A stretch of DNA of 64,000 nucleotides from Candidatus Steffania adelgidicola (GCF_020541225.1 NZ_CP045889.1:1050346-1114345); one strand, 5' to 3'. Positions 1 to 12,993 are shown, numbered from the stretch's first letter. Made by a program: numbers and translations. The notes: generated by a model not told the origin, from the letters alone.

Positions 1-820
1 TACAAGTCAGATCAAAAAAAAATATTTTTTTCGACTGATAACCGTGATTGAGTTACCATGATACTAATGTAGTAGTAACTCTATGATGATCTAATCATAT
101 CTCGTTTTAGTTTTTTTTTAAAAATGAATTTATAAGAAAAATTCTCCATCTCCGATAGAGAATTTTTTACATAGCAAATTCCCTAATAGTTTCTTTGGGG
201 GCTTGTTACTTTTTAAAAATCACAGGTAAGATTTTTTAATATGTTATCGATCATAATGGTATTTCTCAATTGTAACTGAATTTTGTTTAAGCGGTATGAC
301 CTCCTTACAGGAGGGACCTTATTTAAGGTAGTTATTACAAGATAGCTTGCGCGCTATATATTCGAAAAAAGTCAAAAAGTTTACTTTTTATCACCAAGCA
401 TCATAAACCCAAAAATCAGAGTCACTTTGATGCCTATAAATCACCAGCATTATATAAGAAAGACTTGCTCTACTTTTTTATGAGCTTCTTTCTGGTCATA
501 TATTCATTCCCATATCCCTAAAAATCTTGAGTCGTCTCAGATTACTATCTATATCAATCAGTCACAGATTCCCGTAAAGAATTATCATTCTTTATTTAAA
601 ATAAAAAACACCACACAAAATCACCTATAAACATGGACGATTTTGTGTAGTAATGAATATTAATGTACACTCATGATCTGTAACTAAAAGTTAGTTTACC
701 GATTTTATCACCCTTGATGCTCTAACTTTGGTATACTTATTAGACACTTATCTATCTTATTAGAAGATTATTAAGAGTAAATATCCAAGACATTTATCTT
801 TTGTCTATTTATATAGAATC
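1..820. other. gene-free AT-rich spacer
   Basis: No coding frame of any support. On the minus strand this is downstream of rpiA, where E. coli carries serA, but no SerA motif is readable. Two hairpins stand out: 137-168 (listed separately) and a 10-bp stem at 613-622/639-648 with a 16-nt loop. Confidence 0.6.
137..168. terminator. terminator-like hairpin
   Basis: A 10-bp perfect stem (137-146 with 158-167) of A5-TTCTC/GAGAA-T5 type is followed by a T run. It could end transcription in either direction. No gene is attached to it now, so it may be a leftover of a lost gene. Confidence 0.4.
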
Positions 821-1477
821 TTACCGCATAATTTTAATGCCTTGCTCGCTGCCAATAAGCGCCATATCAGCGGTTCGGCACGCGAATAAACCGACGGTAA
901 CACATCCAGGAATGTTATTTATTTTCTCTTCCAGAAACACCGCATCTAAGATTGCAAGATTATGCACATCTAAAATGATATTACCATTATCGGTCACGAC
1001 ACCTTGGCGATAGACGGGAGTCCCCCCCAAACGCACCAATTCACGGGCTACCCAGGCACGAGCCATAGGAATTACTTCAACCGGAAGAGGAAACGTGCCA
1101 AGCATATCTACCAGCTTACTAGCATCGGCAATACAGATGAACTCGCGCGCTACAGCCGCGATAATTTTTTCTCGAGTCAAGGCAGCACCCCCGCCTTTAA
1201 TCATCTGCATTTTCCTGTTAATCTCATCAGCACTATCCACGTAAACATCCACTATACCTATATCATTAAGGTCGAATAATGGAATCCCAAGACTTTTTAC
1301 TTTCTCAGATGAAGCCTCTGAACTGGAAACTACACCTTCAATTTTCTGCCTAATAGATCCCAGTGCCTCAATAAAGCACGAAGTGGTCGAGCCAGTCCCG
1401 ACTCCCACAATACTTCCGGGTTGTATATATTGGAGTGCCGCCCAACCCACCGATTTTTTCAATTTACCCTGTATCAT
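821..1477 (-). CDS. rpiA: ribose-5-phosphate isomerase A
   Basis: Interconverts ribose-5-phosphate and ribulose-5-phosphate in the non-oxidative pentose phosphate pathway (cytosol), supplying ribose for nucleotides. The 218-residue protein matches the E. coli enzyme (219) from end to end. Visible are the GVGTGSTTS phosphate loop (residues 25-33), DSADE with D81 and D84, KGGGAAL with K94, and TREK with E103. These four correspond in number and context to the known catalytic residues. The C-terminus [15 protein letters not shown] is also typical. The minus-strand start is ATG with only a weak AAGAGA-like ribosome site. E. coli serA and argP neighbours are not seen. Intact. Confidence 0.97.
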   Translation of the reverse strand: MIQGKLKKSVGWAALQYIQPGSIVGVGTGSTTSCFIEALGSIRQKIEGVVSSSEASSEKVKSLGIPLFDLNDIGIVDVYVDSADEINRKMQMIKGGGAALTREKIIAAVAREFICIADASKLVDMLGTFPLPVEVIPMARAWVARELVRLGGTPVYRQGVVTDNGNIILDVHNLAILDAVFLEEKINNIPGCVTVGLFACRTADMALIGSEQGIKIMR

Positions 1478-1952
1478 GGTCTCTTTTATCCGTGTATAAC
1501 TCTATGTGGTTAACAGTATAAATTATATCTTTTTAGTAAAAGCTAAAAGATTTCCATAACTACAGATTCAGATAGTTATCTGATAAGATTCATCATTCTA
1601 TGATGCTTAAACTCGAAGGATCTTTTAAAATCTTAAATCGCCACCCTTATACGATGATAATCAATCATCATTGCATACTTTATAATAATCTTTTCATGTA
1701 AGCTGAAGATGGATATGTAAATATAACTTGTAAAAAAGACAAGACATCCTAATAGGATTAGCTAGTCAAAAAATAGACTAGTATTTGTTTTAAAATTAAT
1801 ATTTTTTCTTAATTTTCGATCATGGTTAATTGGATGCAGATCTAGCGAATATCTGAGCGATCTCAGAAGGAGATAACAGAAATTCATGATGAATTTCGAA
1901 TGTATGTCTCTTATAGAGACAGAAACCTTATATACAATATAAATTCATTAGC

Positions 1953-1995
1953 CTATATAAAATATATAAAATATATAATATATATAATATATAAT
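1953..1995. repeat. AT-rich microsatellite
   Basis: A run made only of A and T, built from imperfect repeats of TATATAA / AATATATAA units. It is a slippage-prone tract and has no other visible role. Confidence 0.6.
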
Positions 1996-2049
1996 CAAAA
2001 GCAAATAGCTTAGCTATATCTAAATGCTCACCTATTTTAAAATAGGAAA

Positions 2050-2076
2050 GAAATAGCGCACAAAGTGCGCTATTTC
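2050..2076 (-). terminator. lpp rho-independent terminator
   Basis: A perfect 12-bp stem with a 3-nt loop (GAAATAGCGCAC on one arm) lies 18 nt past the lpp stop and is followed on the minus strand by a T-rich tract. The GCGCAC core resembles the E. coli lpp terminator as I remember it. Confidence 0.85.
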
Positions 2077-2094
2077 TGATACATATCAGCACCC

Positions 2095-2331
2095 TTATTT
2101 ACGGTAAGGGGTAACTTGGTTATCTAAATGTGAATTAGCACGAACAGAGTCGTCTTTAGCCCCCTCTATGTCTGAGCGCAACACGTTGACATCGCTACTG
2201 ATCTGATCCGCTTTGGCGTTTAGTGTCTCAACGTCAGAAGATAATTGATCAATTTTAGCGTTGCGAGAGCAACCAGCCAGAAGAGTGGGAATTAAAATTC
2301 CCGCTGCTAGTACCAGTTTGGTATGATTCAT
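2095..2331 (-). CDS. lpp: major outer membrane (Braun) lipoprotein
   Basis: Abundant lipoprotein that ties the outer membrane to peptidoglycan. The 78 residues begin with a lipoprotein signal peptide ending in the lipobox LLAGC (C21 is the lipidated residue). Then follow [20 protein letters not shown] and further heptad repeats that form a trimeric coiled coil, and the C-terminal YRK whose last lysine is the cross-link site to diaminopimelate. Length and ends equal E. coli Lpp (78). The start is preceded by AAGGGTATTAATA. Promoter and terminator are both recognisable, so the unit is monocistronic as in E. coli. Full N-acylation would need Lnt, also encoded in this window. Confidence 0.97.
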   Translation of the reverse strand: MNHTKLVLAAGILIPTLLAGCSRNAKIDQLSSDVETLNAKADQISSDVNVLRSDIEGAKDDSVRANSHLDNQVTPYRK

Positions 2332-4365
2332 TATTAATACCCTTGAAATTACGTTACGTGTTATATCGGATCACAAGTATTACACAAACGATTTTTAAAT
2401 GAGAAAAAATTTTCACGTCGTAATTCAGATTGATTAATTGGACGCTATTCCACTGCAACAGAATACTTTATACTCGTTCAATAAAGCCAATAAGATTATC
2501 TCATAATCTTTCATGAATTACAATAGTATTTAATCCGTCTATATTGATAGACCCACTTAGTTATCACATTGAAAATATAGGTATTATTATACTTCCATTT
2601 TAAACAGAGCAGTGCTAGCACCCTTATAAAAAATCTTGATACCCCAACTAAATCAGTCGCTTTATACTATGCGTTTGTAGATACAAGGTTGCTCTATAAA
2701 AGAGCAGTAACTCACTTCTGCCCATATGAAGTGACTTATCAATAATAGAGCGTTTATGTCCTAACAAACATCTCTGGTGATATTTTTGCTTATCCTTAAG
2801 TTACTTTATCATAAAAAACATATCGGGAAGCACTTCATCAGATATTAAACAACAGTCATAAATAGTGGATTCTTATAATTCTCACAAAAAATCACATTTT
2901 ATGTAATAATAATTTATTTATACATTGTATAATAAATTATACACCTTTGAAAATCTAGATAATTAAAATTAAGTTAACAATCATGATTAATTACTGTACA
3001 TTAGTAATAATGTTTGTTTCTATTGCCACCCCTCTATCCGAGCGGTAAATGTCCAGATAAAGCTTATTAAAGATCGTAAAGAATATTGTTTTTTTCTTAA
3101 CACTTTTATATACATCCTCATGTATTAGCATTTTATAGCTAATAAGAAATACTTCGAGTATATCACTCTAGATCTAATATCAGGATATTATCACGCTCAT
3201 GGTAAAAATATTAGCGCCCACTTTTAAAATTATACTGCAGGTAAATACTGCGCTTCTCTATAATTTTTATAAATATTATAACATCGCTGTAACTAGTTAT
3301 TTATCCATGGAAAAACAGATGACATAAAGGAAAAGATCCATCGTCTTTTAAAAAAAACGACACTGTCATAGTTTTTATAATATACTAATATTCTCCACAA
3401 TTCTTTTGGCCTTAAATGTTCTATTAAAAATAGAAAATAAATTTATTTATCTAATTATAATGTCTCTGATCTTAGAGAGACTATACTCCTCGCGATAATA
3501 ATAAAAAAAACCAAATTGTAATAGACGATTACACGGATTATCTGATATATGCAATGGTCAAAAACCAATACTCAATTCATCAGAATCTCCATATAAAATT
3601 TCTTCTATAAACACGACAAGGAATCTCGTGAAGTTACTTTCTCGTGGACATAAATTATTTCATTGTGTCAGATACAGAATACAATACCCAGAAATCAATA
3701 GATTGTTTTAGAGTCTAGAAAGACTCATACCAGAGGTAAATATAAATATTTTTATAAGATTATTTAAATAATGCATTTAAATGCATCTTCATAGATTTCC
3801 GAAAAACATTAGATGAGTATATAAGAAATACGAAAAAAAAACACCTCATTTTCTAGTGAATAAATCTCTTTAAATCTCCTTAAGTGTCTTAATTTGGATG
3901 ATTTAATTAATATTAAATATTCCAAAGTAAGCTCTTCCATGAAGTTATTAATAACAATCAATATTTATGAAACATGCTACCATACACAATTGCTTATCAT
4001 TCATTTTATACTTACTACAGAACGACCTTAGTCGAATACCACCTGATAAAATAAATCTTTATTAATTGGAAGAAAAGTGCTGAATATCAATAAATATGAT
4101 CTGAAACTAGAAGTATAACTTCAAAGAATCTAATTCTATAGAAAACTACTCAGTTTATAACTAATAAATCTAGAGCAATATTAGCAATGCTAGTTTTTTT
4201 AGCCATCTTAGATGGTTATCTAGACATCACTGATCTAGCCTACCTGCATATTTACATTCTAAGTTCACGCATATTACTGAATATGAAATTACATTGCTTG
4301 AATTTTTATCTTTAGTAACTTCAGATTTAAATCGTCATAGTTTGTTGGCTATTAATTTTATGGCA
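2332..4365. other. gene desert
   Basis: About 2 kb, strongly AT-rich, stops in all frames. In E. coli pykF lies upstream of lpp on the same strand; I looked for PykF motifs on the minus strand and found none. The stretch next to the uvrB fossil (about 4100-4365) may hold its eroded 3' end. Confidence 0.5.
2376..2403 (-). promoter_or_regulatory. lpp promoter
   Basis: The minus strand reads TTTGTGTAATACTTG, the same words as around the -10 (AATACT) of the E. coli lpp promoter, and a TTCTCA block sits in the -35 region with a 16-bp spacer. The -10 is at 2376-2381 and the -35 region at 2398-2403. This is recognised from memory of the E. coli sequence, so the match is not a computed alignment. 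Confidence 0.75.
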
Positions 4366-6110
4366 TTATGATTTATAATTGAGATATCTTGACAATTTAT
4401 ATTGTGGCACAATATCAGGAATTTCTTTATTTATCGCAGAGACGATGTATGTGATTCCTATATCTAAATTATAAGTATTCTGTTTCTTCCGACGACACTC
4501 GGTCTCCCCAATGGCTAACACCGTTAACTGTGTAATTTTATCACTGTATAAAATAGCTATAAGCAACGCTTTAGGTACATCCAGCCTTTTGCGCAACAGG
4601 TTAACACCAACCAAAAGATAACAGTCGCCGCGAGGGTAAATCTCAGAGAATCTCTTCACCCTCGCTATAATTCTCTATATCCGAGTGCGACTAATGCACC
4701 TATTCACCATATTATCCAAGATGCTTCGGTAAATTACCCTCCGACATCTATTTAGTTAGTAGATTAACTAAAACACCCTTTTAATCTTTACGAGGAAGCG
4801 CATTTCTAAAAAAAATTATCTACTTGTTAAATAACCGATTTTGCCTTATTTTCAGATTTATAAGACCTGATCGGCTATACGAACTGATCAATAACTGTAT
4901 TATCCAGACATAAGTATCTCATCAAGACCCGCCATGGCAAACATATAAATAGTCGGTAATGATAGCTCTACAAAACATTTTAACTTAATTAGCCTATTCT
5001 CTAGTACTAGAGTAAAAAAACCGTTTTCTACCCGAATCGCTTTACATGTCCGGTTGCTATGATACACCCCGTAAATTTCTGGAATGGTGAAATGATATTT
5101 ATCCAGCACCAACAAACTATCTACGGGGAGGTAATCACATACAGTCGACGGTGAATTGTCTAGCTTACTGCTCGATTGATAAATAGCAGGGAATAGTTCT
5201 CGATACCTGAACGATTACTTAACTCATGCATCATTTCCAGGTTAACAGTAATATACTACTGTAATAATCAGAGTATTCTTCTAGAAACTTAATATTGGCT
5301 AGAAGTCTTTATCGCTCTTTGGCTAGCTTTATTCTTCGGGCCTATATCCCCTTTAATAATATTCATACGGAGTGAAATAGTTTATTTTAGATAAATAGCA
5401 TAATGCAAGACGTGCTAGTAGCAATGAGCATCGAGTAAATCAAATACAATAGGACTTTCTGTTTAATTGTCGAATAAATTAATACGAAATACCATTTCGT
5501 CGCACGCGGACGGAAGAATATCAATTCTTTCGCCACGCATACAGAAGATTTTTTACTGAAGACCCTAAGCGTATACGCGTATACTGCATCTCCGAGACAC
5601 CAGTGAAGAATACTACATCTGGCAATAACCATACCATATTATTTTAAGAGAATGAACTTTAAAATCTCCAAGTTCTATAGATAGAAGAAACCCAGGGTAC
5701 CTCGATAATATCTCACCGTTTTAGTAATGCTTTCAATAACGGACAAATACATCTGCTCGATATTCCCGTTAACTCATGCGTTTTTCTCAATAAAGATATA
5801 AGCATTTAGTATATAAGATACTGGCTGATAAGTAGTTATAATAGAACAAATACTCCACACCCGTATTTTCAGAAAATACGTCTTTATATCGCTGTATAGC
5901 CGCACTACCAATGTTTTATTAGATACCAACACTATTACGGGACGGTGTAAATTAAGTATTAGATTCGCTATCGTAAAAGTTTTCCCTGCTCAGATAACAA
6001 CTGATTAAAATTTTATGGATCAATACATACTTGAATATTTTTCTAAGTGACGAACGCTCTCGGACTGACCGAAGCAGGGTTTAAAAGATGAAATGAATTT
6101 AAATCCTTTA
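4366..6110 (-). pseudogene. uvrB: uvrB fossil (excision nuclease subunit B)
   Basis: UvrB is the damage-verifying helicase-like subunit of UvrABC nucleotide excision repair. Pieces occur in the correct order on the minus strand: FKFISSFKP near 6100; GKTFTIANLILNLHRP near 5960; VIARCSILHWCLGDAV near 5620; NLEMMHELSNRSGIENYS near 5240; LLVLDKYHFTIPEIYGVY near 5110; LLVGVNLLRKRLDVPKALLI near 4610; YSDKITQLTVLAIGETE near 4540. They lie in different frames with stops between. The Walker A glycines are gone (SEQGKT), DESH has become DKYH, and about 30 residues including the arginine-rich motif VI are deleted between the last two pieces. The start codon is not preserved. Non-functional. Matches are by eye to E. 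coli UvrB; order and number of matches make the identity secure. Confidence 0.9.
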
Positions 6111-9100
6111 TAACTAAAAGCGATGAGGCTATTGTAATTAAATATTGTTGTTAATCTTGATAAAGATTATACATTAATATCTAGTGCCATACATGGTCAC
6201 CTTTCTACCTTAAGTCTTGCATCTTTCAACATCCGCTACTGTTGTAAATACGACAGTAAAGAAGACGACTCGACTTTTATTCTTAACTTCGATTCTTAAT
6301 CGAAATATTATTTTCTAAATGACTACAGCCATTCTTATCACTCAATCTTATTTTAGTGAAGATGTATGGTCAAATACATCACGATTATACTTCAAGCAAC
6401 GCATGAATCTATATTTAATCGTTATAGAATTTTAATTCTGAAAATAAAAGAATACTCTCTAACTGATGAATTAAAGATTCGTGATTTACGGAAGATTAAT
6501 ATCCTCTTTTTAAGAGCTATAACGCTTTTAAAATCTTTTTTAGAAGATACTAAATTACACTACAAGCCACTATCTTTTGGTCAATACAAGTGCTGAGACT
6601 GCAATATATTCATGTCGCCCTTACAACACAGTATCACTGAAGGTAACATATAAGACGGATGCTTTTACACGATTTTGAGTAAACATTATCGCTAATCACT
6701 ATCTATTTATCAGTAATAGACAATAATAAAAACTAATAGACTATCGTCCTGTTGACCTACCCCCCCAGATTTAATACAAGACAACATAAATTTAACCGCT
6801 TATCTCTAGACCTTGCTAGAAAGCAACATCTAAAAAATATAAACATAATTCAATCAAATGTTTTTAATCTATTTTAATATTTATAGTGATAGTGGATTAA
6901 GATAGTAAAAAAAGATTATAATCTGGAAAACATTAAAAACCGGATTGAATCTGAACTATTAAAAAATAATTTATAACATATTAGGGATATGAAATCTAAT
7001 GATTGTATTTATCCAGGATAATGTAATGCCTAAGTAAGCATCCTACTATTAAGTGGGACCTTGCGACAACAGCATGACCTACTACTATAGATAAAAAAAT
7101 AAGAAACAAAAGAACATCATCTTAGTTATAGGATAATCATCAATAACATCATTTCACCTCTGATAGATAATGGCTCTATCTACAAATGCAATGAAACCGG
7201 ATTGTATCATTAGCGCGCTAATAGTGCGCTACGATGCCGAGGGGGGAATTCCGCTAGCGGAGTAATTGATGCCATAACTACATAGATAACAAAGATAATT
7301 ATTATCTATTACGGCCTATCTATGATAGGATAGATAATTTTCTGATAGTACAATCACCACTACTGCCAAAAACTAACAGGAAATCTTTATCTCACGGTAG
7401 ACAAAGAGGGTAACTCAAAAAAAACACTCGCAGGTGCAAACCAGAGATACATATTAGCATCTTTTATCGCCAATACTAAACCTTACCATGCACTATAATA
7501 GAAAAATTCTGAAACGTGTACAACGAAAAGGGGTCTCTGCTGGGATAGCAACACAAGCAAGCCACAGAAAAATAATGCTAAACAGCGCGATACGTTGCTG
7601 AATACATATAGTCATGGGGAAAATTTAATATCGTAATATACTGCACGTATAGCGCAGTGATCTCTAGTGAAAAAGCAGTTAATACCTATAAAAATCACGT
7701 TCTATGATTTTTAGAACACTGAGTTAATCACTCTATCATAGATGGCTTCTCCAGAGTCGTTACGTGGTTAAATATAAAATATTTATTTTAATCTAACAGT
7801 CACAGACAAGAGAAACTTTTGCGCTATTAGGCTGTTAGCGAGAGAACACACCTTAATCAGGGTATCACAATTACTCTAAGCATCCTAGATAAAAACAGTA
7901 CCTTTTTAGTTATTATTCACCATATGAATGAATCTATTTAAATTTAAAATACAATCGTTTGTCTTAAAAAACAAATCTCTTTTACTTGTCATCTCAAGTA
8001 TTCTAGTTTTGATTTCGCGCATATCAAAATCTTCTCAATCTCATTGATGCATACTTCTAAAATAGATTGCAATTTTAGCAATACAATGCCGCTACAGAGA
8101 CTGTTTAATTGTATAGCGTTGATTATAACGCTATGGAAAAAATAAATATAACCCTAAAGTCACATTATCACTCCTTCAAAAAAAAATCATGGTTAAGTAA
8201 CTTATTACTTAGTTGATCTCCTATACTAGCTACCCTTATTATCCTGCTCACAAGCTTCACCATACCTAGCAGTAATATGCTAACACTAGAATCGGGCATC
8301 CCTTAAGAAGGATGAGATAGTCAACCATTATCACAGTTTATAAAAATCAATACACTGTTTAATACAAATCATCTTAATGATAAACCACTTTACTTCATAA
8401 AATCTTATAAAATCCACAAATAGTAACTAGTAATGAGTAAAAACACGGTTGATGGATAGAGGAAAACTTGTTACTTATAAGTCTATATGATTTTCAAAAA
8501 ATCGATATATAAAAAGACAACTACATTACCTGTATTGATTGCAGGATCAATAAAATAAATTATGACATATAAAGGTAATTTATAAATTACTTAACACTCT
8601 CTCTCGATATAGAGAATGGATGAAAATTAAAAGTTCCTCAATTAAAATAGCACAACCAACCTCGTAACTATTTTATGAACTATGCTTTATAAAAAATGAA
8701 ATTTATCGAGTTATATATTCTAGAGCGACAAAAGAAGTTTGATAAAATTCTGTATTGATTTATTGAAAAATACATGTATATCTCTAAATAAACCACTAGG
8801 ACCATAGTGTTATATCGATTGATACTGTAACGATAGTGTTTTATTCCTTATCAATGAATAAAGACTTATGAATTGCCTAAACCTCGAACTGATCTGAGGA
8901 GTCATCTCTACCTTTTTATAGCAATACATCATCATGATATTTTATGATTTGTTATATCTTTCACAAGCTATTGTGATATAAATAGAAGTACATAATAAGG
9001 ATTTATATGAAGATTATAAATCAAAATGTCGCTTAATGTATAACGTTATGGATGTGTACGCTTTTTTGACTTTTTCAAAAGTGGAAATAACGCTAACATA

Positions 9101-9971
9101 TTATCAAATGCTAATTTTAAAACGTACCGTTCAGAGCCCAATACCAAACGATGATCATATTGAAGTCAATCCGGTTCACGGTAACGTGATAACAGAACAC
9201 TTTGCTATCAGCGTAATTCTTCAATATATAAAACATGACGTATTTGCAAATCTGACTCGTGATTGTTATCTCACTTATACCGGAAACTAGATATGTCACA
9301 TGGTGACTTGACAAAACCCTTTTCGACATTAGATAAAGTGTGATATAGCATCAAAGAAGAAATGACCCGTGGATGGAATTAGCAATATCAAGATCGAAGT
9401 CGCCATCCTAGTTCAGGGACAATTCCCTAAAAACCAAACGCTACTGAGGTAGGTTAGTAACCATGCATGAACAAGGTTCATACCTTAATTCCATTAAAAT
9501 AAACAAATCAGTATGACCAAATCTAGAAGAAGAATTCTTAATTTTTAAAAAATAATATAGACGAGAACCAACTTGACACTCACCGATAGCGCGCCTACGG
9601 TAACACCTGTAATGAGCGATAGGCACGGATTTCACGGTCTCCGACATACGCAATTTCAATATAAATAGGTAATTATATCGCTCCAATCATCCCACGACTA
9701 GACATGTCAGAGGAGACATCATTATGATTAGTATCTTCATAAATTCCTATCATGTAACTCATTATTTATATCCGTTCCAAGAAAATATTCTCACAAAATT
9801 CACATATAAGACATGCAAGCGGAACCTGCTACTTATGGTATATCGACATTGTCGACAAAATTATCATGCTTTAGCACGTTACTGGGACAGTATGCGATTA
9901 CACACTGTCATTCTAGACTCTCTATCAAGATTAACCACGATGCATTATCAAACTCACGAGGTAAATAAACA
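6111..9971. other. long gene-free region with unresolved relics
   Basis: About 3.9 kb. Most is plain AT-rich spacer. A more GC-rich patch at about 7180-7640 and another at about 9030-9960 read like eroded coding DNA, with short open stretches in several frames, but I could not name the genes with any confidence. No RNA gene recognised. Confidence 0.45.
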
Positions 9972-10592
9972 ATGAATCTTCATCTTTGGTTGGTTTTTCT
10001 AAGTGGTGTCTTTCTCAGTGCCATTCTTCCAGGTGCTGGAGCCATCATTACTCTTAACCATGCTTTTCAAAGAGGATGGAAAAAAACATTACCACTTATT
10101 GCTGGTCAAGCAACCGCTTTATGCTTGATGGTCCCCATGGTCGCACTGAGCGCTGAGTCATTGCGTGCCTCAGCGACTGCCTGGTTATTGCTAAAATCAA
10201 TTAGCGTACTCTGGCTGCTATTTGCCGCATACAAGACCTGGCATGCACCAGTGATTATTGATACCTATGAAGTTGCAGTACTCACTAGTACTGCGCAACG
10301 TTTTTTCTGTGGTTTTCTGACCGATATCACAAATGCAAAAGCATTGGCTTTTCTAGTAGCGGCTTTACCGGTTTTTCTTAATCCGAGCCAACCTTTAAAA
10401 CCGCAAATTGTTATAATGACTCTGACCATGGTCATCGTCGATACACTCATGATGGCACTTTACGCTCTTATTGCTGCCCGTCTTCGACCTTATTTTCAAT
10501 CGCCAACAGCACTTAAACGACAAAACCAAATTTTTGCTGGTTTTCTAATGTTCATTGCTGTTAGTATTTGTTTTCTTGAAAACTCGAATTAA
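9972..10592 (+). CDS. rhtB: RhtB/LysE-family amino-acid exporter
   Basis: Inner-membrane transporter of the LysE/RhtB family, which in E. coli exports homoserine, homoserine lactone and related amino acids. The 206 residues equal E. coli RhtB in length. Family marks include PGAGAI near residues 20-25, a second hydrophobic block with LLFAAYKTW around 81-89, the CGFLTDITNAKALAFLVAAL segment around 113-132, and VDTLMMALYALIAARL near 155-170. About six membrane segments are apparent. A GAGG about 10 nt upstream supports this ATG. It stands alone with more than 2 kb of gene-free DNA downstream. Substrate is inferred from the family; other family members (RhtC, LeuE) are possible but align less well by eye. 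Confidence 0.75.
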   Translation: MNLHLWLVFLSGVFLSAILPGAGAIITLNHAFQRGWKKTLPLIAGQATALCLMVPMVALSAESLRASATAWLLLKSISVLWLLFAAYKTWHAPVIIDTYEVAVLTSTAQRFFCGFLTDITNAKALAFLVAALPVFLNPSQPLKPQIVIMTLTMVIVDTLMMALYALIAARLRPYFQSPTALKRQNQIFAGFLMFIAVSICFLENSN

Positions 10593-12993
10593 GTTGTTCA
10601 AGATTCGATCTTATTTCCTAGATATTACAGTCAAAGTTTATAACCCCACTTGTGATTTTCCATGCTGGTAATATTTTCCTTTTCCGATGCGCAAGGATTT
10701 TAGACTAGAAACCACCTAGTGATAGACGACTAAATAGTTTATAGGAAATAGGCTGTATTAAAAATACAGATATAAAAGCGGAAAATATAAATAAAGATCT
10801 GTATTCTGTATTGTAAAAATGTTAATATTAATTTTTTAATCCTTCGAATATTGAAAATTACTATGATTCATAGTAGATCTTAAAAGATAATTATATACTG
10901 GACAACTAATTCAGTCTACATTCTCTCATGTAGACTGAACAAAGATTTTCTATATCCTCAAAAAGGTTTTTCTTTATCGAAGCGGCATTGAATTTGGTTT
11001 TAATAAATATAGATAGACGCTTTACCTGATATAAAGCATAAGTGCTAGTTTGCTAACAATTCTTGAATCACGATTTATATAAAACACTTTATTTTACATT
11101 GCAATATAATAGAAAACCGATTTTGTCTATTAGAGAATTTAGAATGTTTTCTCTCTACTTGACTGACAATCAACCTTGAGTGAAAACATTACTAACATCT
11201 AGAAACATTAACTTTTGTTAATTACCATAACTTGTTTTTAATTAAAATTCTCTCTTGTCCTTTTTTACTCCTAAAAAATTCCCCATCTTAAATGTATCAT
11301 TGTTTTATTAATGCGAGGTGAATACTGTGTCTTTTTTAAAAAATAAAATTATATAAACATAAAAAGATATAAAATTACTTTGCTGATTTTATAAAAACTT
11401 ACGCTCTATCTTCTGTTTTAAATAGCATCTATATCTCTAAACACTTTTCATATATTGTCTCATAGATTTTATCTGAATCAAGTAAACGAGGTGTATAGAA
11501 CAGCTTTAATATGAGTAAGTCAAATAGAAATAAAGAACTATAACATAAAAATAAAGTCTTCATAGTATGATTATCTTTAAAGTCAACAGTAAGAAACTTA
11601 TAGACTCTTGTAAACTGAGAAAGTTCAACATTACAAACGATAGATGACACCGATTGTTATTACAGATTGCATATAAACCTTGCCATTATTAAATGATTCA
11701 ATCCGTGTTTAATAAAATCGATGTTGCTAACCTAGCTTTATCCATTGTAATAATGGCCTTTAATACTATAACACGCCTATATCTTAAGCTTTATTATCAA
11801 GCATACCTCGATCAAGATTACCTATTTAAACATCACCGCACCTCATTTAAATTTGTCAAAAACACCACTCACATGATTTAAAATACAATATAAGATAATT
11901 ATGAATTACGATGGGATTACATAGTTTTTAGTTATATACCATTAATTTTTATCTTGAGAATGCTAGGCGCTGTAACTGTGAAGAGTAACTAATATGGTAT
12001 GTTACCTTTAAATCGTTTGCTCAATCTACCCTGGTTCAATCAATAAGATAAAACTACGCGTCTTATATAAACATATAGCACCGCTTAGTCCTTTAATCTA
12101 AACGGATAAAAGAGATATAAGATAAATTGACACACTCATATCAAACGTCTTTTCTTAACATTTTCTATAGCTTGTTATCAGGTGATAGAATACACGAAAA
12201 GATTATTATCTCATATACAACTATTCACTATTATCTTTACATCCAAATTAAAACTTCTTAGCAATATTTCAAACACATTTCATACCGATTGAGAAATATG
12301 ATCACATCGATAAATCATTAAAATTTGTAACTAGTTCAGTTAAATGATATAATTACACTTATTATAAGCGATTCTTCAAGTAGAAGAATGCCGCGTTATA
12401 ACAGATGTCCCAATACAAATAAAATATACTTAATATACTGGATGCTTTTAACCTACTGAAATTATAGTAGAAATCGCATCACCTCAAAAGGCATAGATAA
12501 CCCTTTTCCAAAACAAATTCTATCCATATAAATGGATAATATAATTAGCATGATATCGATACATGTAATTTTTTAATCAAAAACAAGAAAATATATTTTA
12601 TATAGTACGTATCTTTTTCTTATAGTTATATTTTGCATTTTAAAAAATCTCGATACATTGCTTTAATAGTTATTAAGTCAGGAACCAATCGCACTCTATT
12701 TCATCATTTAATGATATACTGCGCAGGACTCCATACTCTTCTTATATCTAGGATGCCTCGACTTTTTATCACTGTATGGAGGTTGAGAACACTTTAATAT
12801 CTTTATTTAAAACACGTATTTCTTATTGAAATCACCTAGCGAAACTGCTTAAAAATATTTAACAGGGTTACAAACTTTATAAAAAGCAGCATGTTTACTT
12901 AATGCCATTAAAGTTTTTATTCATACGAAACAGGCAATTAACGTGATTTTAGAATAACCAAATGGCCAAGTAATAATTTTAAGAGACTAGAAT
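10593..12993. other. gene desert
   Basis: About 2.4 kb of AT-rich DNA. Only short chance frames of 60-75 codons with no family signature. No RNA gene or strong promoter recognised. Confidence 0.55.

Larger units (their letters stand above)
1478..2094. other. gene-free spacer between rpiA and lpp
   Basis: No coding frame supported. It contains the AT microsatellite at 1953-1995 and the lpp terminator at 2050-2076. Confidence 0.6.

Noticed and set aside
9440..9690. Minus-strand frames resembling RnfH/RatA fragments
   Set aside because: Similarity is to a generic beta-strand pattern; no continuous second segment.
9724..9971. 83-codon plus-strand frame upstream of rhtB, with a stretch (YHALARYWDSMRLHT) faintly like the PldB C-terminus
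   Set aside because: Only one short weak match, and in E. coli pldB is divergent from rhtB, not upstream on the same strand. No ribosome site or second motif supports it.
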